Of a DNA stretch of 12,975 nucleotides, positions 5,714-12,100 are shown piece after piece. Source of the stretch: PGZG01 sp040235405 (lineage in GTDB: Bacteria; Pseudomonadota; Gammaproteobacteria; Pseudomonadales; Alcanivoracaceae). Location: assembly GCA_040235405.1 (NCBI GenBank), contig JBECKT010000077.1, positions 1 through 12,975 on the forward strand, in the 5' to 3' direction. Numbering within the stretch: the first letter of the stretch is position 1; each line of letters opens with the position of its first letter. The notes under the pieces were generated by a model. The model had not been told where the DNA came from. It was given only the letters and a program-made list of their open reading frames with translations, and made no database searches. A program made the translations under genes and the position numbers.

Positions 5714-8275
5714 GTGGCCGACCCGTTGTTGCGACATTATTTGCGCCGTTTCCACCTTGAGCACCTTGGCCTGACCATGCTGCTCGGTGTGCTCTGTGCC
5801 CTGCTGGTGCTGACTGGCGCCCTGTCATCGTTTGACCGACGCCTGTACGACAGCCTTTCTACCGTCCTGCCGGCCGAGCCGGAACCGGGCATTCTGTTGG
5901 TTACCATTGATGATTTCAGCCTGCGCCAGCTGGGCCGCTGGCCCTGGGATCGGGCCCTGCATGCTCGCCTGATTGATCGCTTGAATGAGCAGGGCGCCAG
6001 GGCGGTGATCTACGATGTGATGCTGGCGGAGCCGGACAGCCGGCGTCCGGAAAGCGATCAGGCGCTGGTCAACGCCATTGCCAGCCATGGCCGGGTGTAT
6101 CTGCCGGTGCATGTCGAACAGCTGCGTGGCGGCCAGCTGGTCGAGGCGCTGCCGTGGCGGCAGTTTGCCGAGGCCGCTCACCGGCTGGGTCATGTTGATC
6201 TGGTACAGGACAGCGATGGCTTGGTGCGCAGTCTGTGGCTTCGCTCAGGTGTCGCCCAGGCATTCTGGCCGCATATCGCTCTGGCCATCCTTGAGGACGA
6301 GAAGCCGCTGCTGGCGCGGCAGTTTCAGCGCCGGGAGCGCGGCGAAAGCGGTGCCGCGCAGAACGTTCGTGAATATCCGCGCCTGATCCCGTTCAGTCGC
6401 AGCGACTATCCCCGTATCTCCGCCGCCGATGTGATTGATGGCCGGGTGCCGGCACAGTTGCTGGCTAACCGGATTGTGCTGGTGGGGGCCACCGCCGAGG
6501 GATTGGGAGATCTGTTCCGCACGCCGCTGGCAGAAGATCTGCGCATGCCCGGTGTCGAGATTCACGCCCGGGTGCTGAGTGCGCTGCTGGAGGAGCGGCT
6601 GATCAGTGATGCGCCAATGCTGATGTCGGTGATGATCAGCCTGATGGTGGCGATGATGGCACCGCTGTGGCTGCCGTTCTGTGCGCCGCGATGGAGCGTG
6701 CCGATGCTGGCGGCGCTGATGCTGGCAGCGTTGCTGCTGAGTGTGCTGTTGTTGGGTTCGGCCCAGCTGTGGTGGTCGCCGGGAGCAGCACTGTTGACCA
6801 TTGCCGTGGCCGGTCCGTTATGGACCTGGCGTCGTCTCGAATACAGCCTCGACTATCTGAAAACCATGATCCAGCGGACCTTGCGCCCTGGCGAGCAGGG
6901 CGGCCGGCTGACCCGGCCGGCGGATCTGGCGCCGCTGCTGCGCATGCTCAAGGTCCTGCCGCTACGCGCCTGGCGGCTGGAAAACCGCGCTGCCGGCGAG
7001 CTGCAGGTTGGCGGCGAGCGGGTTGAAGATGCCAGCTGGCAGGGCCAGTCGGCGCGCCATTATCCGTTGTGCCGTCGTAATGAGGAGCTGGAACTGAGTC
7101 TGGTCTGGAACACGCCTGTGCTGGCCGGGCAGATGGATGGTCTGGTGCGGGCCATGCTCGGTCGGGTGTCGGCGCCGCCGGCTTCGACAGGGCGGGCGCT
7201 ACGTTCGGTGGCAGATTTTATCGACAGCCTGGGGGGCATGGAGCGGCGTCAGCGGGGCCTGACCCGGGCCCTGCATGCCAGCCTGACCCGCCTTGATCTC
7301 GGCGTGCTGGTGGCGGATGCCTGCGGCGAGGTGCTGCTCGCCAACCCGCGATTGCTGACCCAGCTTGAGCTGGACGGCCGGCCTCTGCAGGGCTGGCACC
7401 TGCTGGATCTGGCCCGTGATCTGCGGCTGGAACCGCCCAGCTGGTCGGCGCTGGTGGCCGCGGCGCTGGAGGAAGGTCTGGCACGTCAGGAGCTGGTCGG
7501 CCGCCACGGCGAATGTATGCAGCTGACGCTGGCCCGGGTCGAGGCCGGCGGTCAGGTCGGCCAGATCCTGTTGCTGGAGATTGAGGATGTCACCGAGCTG
7601 GTGCGGGTGCGCAATACCCGTACCGAGCTGCTCAAGTTCCTGTCCCACGATCTGCGTTCGCCGATGATATCGATTCTGGCGCTGACCGAAAAAATGCGGC
7701 AGAGCCCGGGCAGCACACCGCTGGCGGACTTCCTGGCCCAGCTGGATATGCACGCCCGACGCAATCTCGGTGTGGCCGAGCAGTTCCTGCAGCTGATCCG
7801 GGTGGAGTCGATGCCACGGATCGAGATGATCGAGCTGGATATGCTGCCGGTGGTGGAAAGCGCCATCGAACAGCTGCGGGCTGAGGCGAACACGGCAGAC
7901 GTGACCCTGCGGGTGGACTACCGTGATGATGAGCCGGTCTGGGTGCGCGGCAATCATGAACTGCTGGTACGATTGCTGATCAACCTGCTCAGTAACGCCG
8001 TGCGTCATAGCGTGCCGGGCAGCTCGGTCGATGTCCGGCTCTACACCGAGGGTGACGAGGTCTGCTGTGATGTCCGCGACCGTGGTCCGGGCATTCCGGC
8101 GCAGCGGCAGGCGGGTCTGTTCAGCCAGTTGCACGAAGGTGGCAAGGGGCTGGGGCTGCGCTTCGTGGCACTGGTGGCCCACCGTCACGGTGGTCGTATG
8201 GTGTTGGAAAGCCAGCCCGGCGAGGGGGCCCGGTTTACCCTGGCATTACCGGCGCTGGCGCTGGATGAGCTGTAA
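5714..8275 (+). CDS. CHASE2-PAS sensor histidine kinase
   Basis: 853 residues from GTG 5714, 8 bases after GGAAGGGA; a TTG nine codons upstream (5687) has a badly spaced site. Order: first membrane helix about 18-38; extracytoplasmic CHASE2 domain about 39-295 (typical ILLVTIDDFSLRQLGRWPW, then ARAVIYDVMLAEPD and VLVGATAEGLGD); three clustered helices about 302-373, the usual CHASE2 arrangement; a linker of about 145 residues; PAS about 525-620 (LGVLVADACGEVLLAN); dimerisation/phospho-acceptor domain with H645 in FLSHDLRSP; ATPase domain with N-box LLINLLSNAVRHS (about 754), G1 DRGPGIP (about 789) and G2 GKGLGLRF (about 811). The span between G1 and G2 is short, so the ATP lid looks reduced. 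It autophosphorylates and passes phosphate to the adjacent regulator. The signal sensed by CHASE2 domains is generally unknown. High GC, about 65% by eye. Confidence 0.92.
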   Translation: MADPLLRHYLRRFHLEHLGLTMLLGVLCALLVLTGALSSFDRRLYDSLSTVLPAEPEPGILLVTIDDFSLRQLGRWPWDRALHARLIDRLNEQGARAVIYDVMLAEPDSRRPESDQALVNAIASHGRVYLPVHVEQLRGGQLVEALPWRQFAEAAHRLGHVDLVQDSDGLVRSLWLRSGVAQAFWPHIALAILEDEKPLLARQFQRRERGESGAAQNVREYPRLIPFSRSDYPRISAADVIDGRVPAQLLANRIVLVGATAEGLGDLFRTPLAEDLRMPGVEIHARVLSALLEERLISDAPMLMSVMISLMVAMMAPLWLPFCAPRWSVPMLAALMLAALLLSVLLLGSAQLWWSPGAALLTIAVAGPLWTWRRLEYSLDYLKTMIQRTLRPGEQGGRLTRPADLAPLLRMLKVLPLRAWRLENRAAGELQVGGERVEDASWQGQSARHYPLCRRNEELELSLVWNTPVLAGQMDGLVRAMLGRVSAPPASTGRALRSVADFIDSLGGMERRQRGLTRALHASLTRLDLGVLVADACGEVLLANPRLLTQLELDGRPLQGWHLLDLARDLRLEPPSWSALVAAALEEGLARQELVGRHGECMQLTLARVEAGGQVGQILLLEIEDVTELVRVRNTRTELLKFLSHDLRSPMISILALTEKMRQSPGSTPLADFLAQLDMHARRNLGVAEQFLQLIRVESMPRIEMIELDMLPVVESAIEQLRAEANTADVTLRVDYRDDEPVWVRGNHELLVRLLINLLSNAVRHSVPGSSVDVRLYTEGDEVCCDVRDRGPGIPAQRQAGLFSQLHEGGKGLGLRFVALVAHRHGGRMVLESQPGEGARFTLALPALALDEL

Positions 8276-8278
8276 CCA

Positions 8279-8307
8279 CTGTAATCCCTGTGCGGCGTGG
8301 GTATAAT
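8279..8307 (+). promoter_or_regulatory. Promoter of the cytochrome c5 gene
   Basis: A perfect TATAAT at 8302-8307 with CTGTAA (8279-8284, 3 of 6) 17 bases upstream. It sits 50 bases before the GTG start at 8357 and just after the kinase stop codon, so the cytochrome can be transcribed on its own. It also shows that an ATG at 8297 cannot be the start. Confidence 0.6.
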
Positions 8308-8356
8308 GCCGCCCGAATACGGCCTTGGCCGACCCAGGTATCAAGAGGTGAACCCC

Positions 8357-8812
8357 GTGAAAAAGCTGATTGTGACTGCCGCTCTGTCTACCCTGCTGGC
8401 TTCCGGCGCCGTGCTGGCCAAGAGCACCAAGGAAATTTCCCCGCATCCGCTCGGCGAGCGTTCCACCTTCAGCGAACGCGCCATTGCCGAGCGCATCAGC
8501 CCGGTCGGCAGCGTCTGTGTTGAAGGCGAAGACTGTGGTGGCCCGGCCGCTGCCCAGGTTGCTGCTGGCCCGCGCACCGGTGATGCGGTGTACAACGGCG
8601 CCTGCATGGCCTGTCACGCCACTGGCGCGGCCGGTGCCCCGAAAGTCGGTGACAAGGCTGCCTGGGCTCCGCGCATCAAGCAGGGCATGGCTACCCTGTT
8701 CAAGCACTCGCTGGAAGGTTTTAACGCCATGCCGGCCAAGGGCATGTGCATGGATTGCTCGGATGACGAGATTAAAGCCGCCGTTGAATACATGGTGAGT
8801 CAGAGCCGTTAA
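8357..8812 (+). CDS. cycB: Cytochrome c5, periplasmic mono-heme c-type cytochrome
   Basis: 151 residues from GTG 8357, preceded by AGAGGTGA at about 6 bases. A Sec signal peptide covers about 1-21 (MKKLIV...GAVLA, cleavage after A21), which confirms the start; the ATG at 8297 lies inside the promoter -10 box. The mature protein has one heme site CMACH (83-87, proximal H87), the distal ligand M125 in NAMPAKG and the C131/C134 pair (CMDC) characteristic of cytochrome c5. A second pair, C54 and C60 (VCVEGEDC), precedes the heme domain and may form a disulfide. It should carry electrons between the bc1 complex or other donors and terminal oxidases or nitrogen-oxide reductases in the periplasm (family knowledge). 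Gene symbol follows the Pseudomonas/Azotobacter name. It is convergent with rep. Confidence 0.93.
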   Translation: MKKLIVTAALSTLLASGAVLAKSTKEISPHPLGERSTFSERAIAERISPVGSVCVEGEDCGGPAAAQVAAGPRTGDAVYNGACMACHATGAAGAPKVGDKAAWAPRIKQGMATLFKHSLEGFNAMPAKGMCMDCSDDEIKAAVEYMVSQSR

Positions 8813-8831
8813 TTTACGGCTTGAGAAAAAG

Positions 8832-8855
8832 AAGGGCGCTGCGGCGCCCTTTTTT
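8832..8855. terminator. Bidirectional terminator between cytochrome c5 and rep
   Basis: AAGGGCGC (8832-8839), loop TGCG, GCGCCCTT (8844-8851) with six T residues at 8850-8855. The minus strand reads the same stem followed by CTTTTTC, so it could also stop transcripts leaving rep. Confidence 0.9.
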
Positions 8856-8885
8856 GTTGGTGGTTTTCTTTTGTTGGTGGTTTTC
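8852..8885 (+). repeat. Exact tandem duplication, 2 x 17 bp
   Basis: TTTTGTTGGTGGTTTTC occurs at 8852-8868 and again at 8869-8885 without change. The left copy merges with the terminator T run and the right copy ends exactly where the REP element begins (8886). Confidence 0.9.
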
Positions 8886-8952
8886 GTAGGAGCGGCCGAT
8901 CGGCCGCGAATCTTTTAATCAGAAGCTTTCGCCGTCGATCGACGGCTCCTGC
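8886..8952. repeat. REP pair (BIME-like) downstream of rep
   Basis: Two inverted REP units. The first begins with GTAGGAG and has the perfect palindrome GCGGCCGATCGGCCGC (8892-8907) followed by GAA. The second, in opposite orientation, has GCCGTCGATCGACGGC (8931-8946) followed by TCCTGC. A 23-base linker containing AAGCTTTC joins them. The pair ends 12 bases before the rep stop codon. GTAG-headed palindromes of this type are the substrates of RAYT transposases. Confidence 0.85.
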
Positions 8953-8964
8953 AGTCAGGTGCGG

Positions 8965-10986
8965 TCAGCGACCGAGCATCGCCTTGATCGCCGCCAGCGT
9001 ATCCTCCGCTACCTGATCGGTTTTCGATTCGTCTACCTGCACGCCCTCGCCCTGGAAGTCGATGTCATCCGCCGGCATTTCTTCAACAAAGCGGCTGCGC
9101 GCGGTATCAATTCGCTCACCATACTGTTTGCGTGACAGTGCATGCGTCAGGGTCAGGGCCTCCCGGGCGCGGGTAATGCCGACATACATCAGCCGGCGCT
9201 CCTCGGTGATGGTGTCTTCCTCGATGCTGTTGCGATGTGGCAGCAATTCCTCTTCCACACCCATCATGTAGACATGCGGATACTCGAGCCCCTTGGCGGC
9301 ATGCAGGGTCAGCATCTGCACCTTGTCGGAATCGTCTTCCTCTTCCTGCTGCTCCAGCATGTCGATCAGCACCAGCTTGCGGATCACCGCTTCCAGATCG
9401 GAGCTGTCGTCTTCCTCCTCCTGTTTGCTCAGCATGCGCTCGATACTGGCCACCAGCTGGCCGACGTTCTCGACTTTCTTTTCGCCAATGCGCGGGCTGC
9501 TGGCCTGGCTGAGCAGCCAGCCTTCGTAATCCATGTCGCTGATCAGCTCGCGCACCGCCTGCAGGCTGTTGTCGGTAAAACAGAACTGGCGTTTGTGATC
9601 GAGCCAGCCCTTGAACTCGCGCAGCCGTGCTGCGGCCTTGCCGCCGAGGATCTCATCCAGCGCCACATCATCGCAGACGTGATACATGCCCTGATTGCGG
9701 GTCACCGACCAGTTGGCCAGCTTTTCCAGCGTTGCCGGGCCGATTTCCCGGCGCGGCGTGTTGATGATGCGCAGGAAAGCGTTATCGTCATCCGGGTTGA
9801 CCAGCAACCGCAGGTAGCACATCAGATCCTTGATCTCGGTGCGGGCAAAAAAGCTCTGCCCGCCGGACACCTTGTACGGCACCTGCATGGTCTGAAACTT
9901 CATTTCCAGCAGCCGTGACTGGAAATTGCCGCGATAGAGCACGGCGAAATTTTTCCACTTCAATGCTTTGGTCAGGCGCTTGTGAATGATGTCGCCGGCG
10001 ATCCATTCGGTTTCCGCGTCTTCGTCTCGCAGCGACATCACCCGGATCGGATCACCATAGCCATAATCGGACCAAAGTGATTTCTCGAACACGTGCGGGT
10101 TATTGGCAATGACTGCGTTGGCGGCTTTCAGGATGCGCCCGGTGGAGCGATAGTTCTGCTCCAGCTTGATCACTTTCAGATCGGGAAAGTCGGTTTGCAG
10201 TTGGGCCAGATTCTCCGGTTTCGCACCACGCCAGGCATAGATCGACTGGTCGTCGTCACCGACCACGGTGAACTTGTTCAGCGGTTCCACCAGTTGCTTG
10301 ACCAGCTCGTACTGGCAGCCGTTGGTGTCCTGGTATTCGTCCACCAGCAGGTAGCGAATACGGTTGCGCCACTTTTCCAGAATGCGCGGCTGTTCGCGGA
10401 ATAGCAGCACCGGCAGCAGGATCAGGTCATCAAAATCCACCGCGTTACAGGCGCGCAGCATGCGGTTGTATTCGCCGTAGGTGATGGCGGCGCGTTGCAG
10501 TTCTTCGGAATCGGCCGTTGAGAGTGCCTGCTCCGGTGTCACCAGATCGTTCTTCCACTGCGAGATCTTGCTCTGGAAAAACTCCACCGCCTGGGCATCG
10601 CGTTCGGATTCACCGCGATGCAGCAGCTCGCGCATCAATTCGCGGCTGTCGGATTGATCGAGAATGGAAAAGCCGCTGCGCAGCTTCACCGCCGCCATTT
10701 CGGTTTTCAGGATGCGCAGGCCAAGATTGTGGAAGGTCGAGACAATCAGGCCGCGGGCGTCTTCGCGGGCCACCAGCTTCAGCACCCGCTCCTTCATTTC
10801 GCGGGCGGCCTTGTTGGTAAAGGTCACTGCGGCGATATGGCGCGCCGGCATGCCGCGCTCCTGAATCAGCGCTGCAATTTTCTGCGTGATCACGCTGGTC
10901 TTGCCCGAACCGGCGCCGGCCAGCACCAATAGCGGCCCATCGGTCCAGTTCACGGCTTCCTGTTGGCGGGGATTCAGGCGACTCAC
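8965..10986 (-). CDS. rep: ATP-dependent DNA helicase Rep (UvrD/Rep superfamily 1)
   Basis: 673 residues, as recalled for E. coli Rep, starting at GTG 10986 with GAAGGA about 9 bases upstream; an upstream ATG near 11014 is in another frame. Motifs in order: Q-motif region LNPRQQEAVN (4-13), Walker A GAGSGKT (24-30), Ia TFTNKAAREMKERV, II VDEYQDTN, III VGDDDQSIYAWRGA, IV EQNYRS, V LTLHAAKGLEYPHVY and VI RRLMYVGITRAREAL. HIAAVTFTNKAAREMKERV and the overall length favour Rep over UvrD or PcrA. Rep is a 3'-to-5' helicase that clears proteins ahead of the replisome and helps restart forks. An acidic stretch EEEDDSSDLE and then EEEDDS lies in the later half, between motifs IV and V. A TATCAT box (11018-11013) is a possible -10 without a clear -35. 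REP pairs lie on both sides. Confidence 0.95.
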   Translation of the reverse strand: MSRLNPRQQEAVNWTDGPLLVLAGAGSGKTSVITQKIAALIQERGMPARHIAAVTFTNKAAREMKERVLKLVAREDARGLIVSTFHNLGLRILKTEMAAVKLRSGFSILDQSDSRELMRELLHRGESERDAQAVEFFQSKISQWKNDLVTPEQALSTADSEELQRAAITYGEYNRMLRACNAVDFDDLILLPVLLFREQPRILEKWRNRIRYLLVDEYQDTNGCQYELVKQLVEPLNKFTVVGDDDQSIYAWRGAKPENLAQLQTDFPDLKVIKLEQNYRSTGRILKAANAVIANNPHVFEKSLWSDYGYGDPIRVMSLRDEDAETEWIAGDIIHKRLTKALKWKNFAVLYRGNFQSRLLEMKFQTMQVPYKVSGGQSFFARTEIKDLMCYLRLLVNPDDDNAFLRIINTPRREIGPATLEKLANWSVTRNQGMYHVCDDVALDEILGGKAAARLREFKGWLDHKRQFCFTDNSLQAVRELISDMDYEGWLLSQASSPRIGEKKVENVGQLVASIERMLSKQEEEDDSSDLEAVIRKLVLIDMLEQQEEEDDSDKVQMLTLHAAKGLEYPHVYMMGVEEELLPHRNSIEEDTITEERRLMYVGITRAREALTLTHALSRKQYGERIDTARSRFVEEMPADDIDFQGEGVQVDESKTDQVAEDTLAAIKAMLGR

Positions 10987-11044
10987 AGCGGGGGTTCCTT
11001 CGGCGGGCAGCCATGATAGCAGCTGCGGAACTCCCGAATAACCC

Positions 11045-11099
11045 GTAGAAGCCGTCGGCCGACGGCGATAGCTTTTCGCGGCCGATCGGCCGCTCCTAC
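11045..11099. repeat. REP pair upstream of rep, first
   Basis: GTAGAAGC head, perfect palindrome GCCGTCGGCCGACGGC (11051-11066), 11-base linker GATAGCTTTTC, then the inverted unit with palindrome GCGGCCGATCGGCCGC (11078-11093) ending in TCCTAC. The second palindrome is identical to that at 8892-8907. Confidence 0.88.
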
Positions 11100-11119
11100 G
11101 GTGGATGCCGGAGTTTGCT

Positions 11120-11174
11120 GTAGGAGCCGTCGACCGACGGCGATAGCTTTTCGCGGCTGATCAGCCGCTCCTTG
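11120..11174. repeat. REP pair upstream of rep, second
   Basis: GTAGGAGC head, near-palindrome GCCGTCGACCGACGGC (11126-11141, 7-bp arms), the same 11-base linker GATAGCTTTTC, then palindrome GCGGCTGATCAGCCGC (11153-11168) with a degenerate end TCCTTG. It follows the first pair after 20 bases in the same orientation, so this is a tandem of two pairs. Confidence 0.88.
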
Positions 11175-11316
11175 GTTGGTGGGCTTTCGCTGACAGCTGC
11201 GGCCGCTGCCATGAGCGAATCCGTCCTTGTTGCCGGCGGGGGCGTCCTTTAACGTCTGGTCTTTCATGAGTCCGCCGTGCGGAGTGCGGACCGTCTCCGA
11301 CCTTGAGGGCCCCGTC
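11175..11316 (+). other. Leader region of the dehydrogenase operon
   Basis: No gene and no convincing promoter was found by eye. Two mutually exclusive hairpins occur: TCCGC (11271-11275) with GCGGA (11279-11283), or GTCCGC (11270-11275) with GCGGAC (11286-11291). They lie 25 or more bases before the start of the next gene. With the two REP pairs this completes the 330-base gap from rep. Confidence 0.4.
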
Positions 11317-12075
11317 ATGACCGATAACCTGTTCTCCCTGAGCGGCAAACGTGTGCTGGTTACCGGCGCGTCCAGTGGTTTTGGCGCCCATTTTGCCCGG
11401 GTGCTGGCCGGTGCCGGGGCCGATCTGGTGCTGGCGGCGCGGCGGGTGAAGAAGCTGGAAGAGACCGCAGCAGCGGTGCGGGCACTGGGTCGTCATGCCG
11501 TGGTGCTGCCGATGGACGTGTCCAGCCATGTCAGCATTGAAGAAGCGTTCAGCGCCATGCCGGCGATTGATGTGGCGATCAACAACGCCGGCATCAATCG
11601 CGTCGGTACCTGCGATGGTCTCGAAGAGGAAGACTGGGACGCGGTGGTCGACACCAACCTGAAAGGTGTCTGGGCGGTGAGCAAGTTTGCCATTCGCCAT
11701 TGGCGCCGCGATAACCGCCCCGGCAACCTGATCAACATCGCCTCGATTCTCGGCCTGCGTGTTGGCGCCCAGTTGCCGCCCTATGTGGCATCAAAGGCGG
11801 CGGTGATCCAGCTGACTAAATCCATAGCTCTGGATTACGCCCGCTACAACATTCGCTGCAATGCCATCTGCCCGGGTTTCTTCCGCACCGAAATCAACAG
11901 CGACTGGCTGGAAACCGAAGCGGGCATGAATCAGATCAAGCGTGTGCCGATGCGTCGCACCGGTGAGATGAAGGAAATGAGCGGGCCGCTGCTGATGCTT
12001 GCCTCTGACGCCTCAGCCTATATGAGTGGTTCCATTATTGCTGTCGATGGCGGCCACCTGTGCTCGTCGCTGTAA
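11317..12075 (+). CDS. Short-chain dehydrogenase/reductase (classical SDR)
   Basis: 252 residues from ATG 11317, with GAGGG at 11305-11309 seven bases upstream. An ATG at 11227 is in frame but would add 30 residues with no fold match. The cofactor motif is TGASSGFG (16-23). Arg42/Arg43 after the second strand suggest NADP(H) preference. NNAG is at 89-92. The catalytic set is N114, S143, Y156 and K160 (YVASK), followed by the ICPGFFRTEI segment (184-193) and the C-terminal GSIIAVDGGH. All catalytic residues are present. Classical SDRs oxidise or reduce hydroxyl/keto groups; substrate cannot be assigned. The next gene, 25 bases downstream, is an acyl-CoA dehydrogenase, so a 3-hydroxyacyl or alcohol step in lipid or hydroxy-acid catabolism is reasonable. 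3-oxoacyl-ACP reductase-type function is possible but less supported. Confidence 0.9.
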   Translation: MTDNLFSLSGKRVLVTGASSGFGAHFARVLAGAGADLVLAARRVKKLEETAAAVRALGRHAVVLPMDVSSHVSIEEAFSAMPAIDVAINNAGINRVGTCDGLEEEDWDAVVDTNLKGVWAVSKFAIRHWRRDNRPGNLINIASILGLRVGAQLPPYVASKAAVIQLTKSIALDYARYNIRCNAICPGFFRTEINSDWLETEAGMNQIKRVPMRRTGEMKEMSGPLLMLASDASAYMSGSIIAVDGGHLCSSL

Positions 12076-12100
12076 CGCGGTTGCCGCCAAGGAGACACTG

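Noticed and set aside
7199..8188. 329-codon open frame on the minus strand across the kinase gene
   Set aside because: Antisense frame of a high-GC gene with no ribosome site and low-complexity His/Gln-rich product; the plus strand encodes an intact kinase.
8297..8356. Cytochrome start at ATG 8297
   Set aside because: It is upstream of the perfect TATAAT and would precede the signal peptide by 20 residues.
9142..9918. 258-codon plus frame across rep
   Set aside because: Antisense to conserved helicase motifs; composition is that of a codon shadow.
11045..11174. Possible CRISPR array
   Set aside because: Repeats are inverted palindromes of REP type with non-uniform spacers, only two pairs, and no cas genes.
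11227..11316. Longer N-terminus for the SDR
   Set aside because: Extra residues lack SDR features and ATG 11317 has a good ribosome site.
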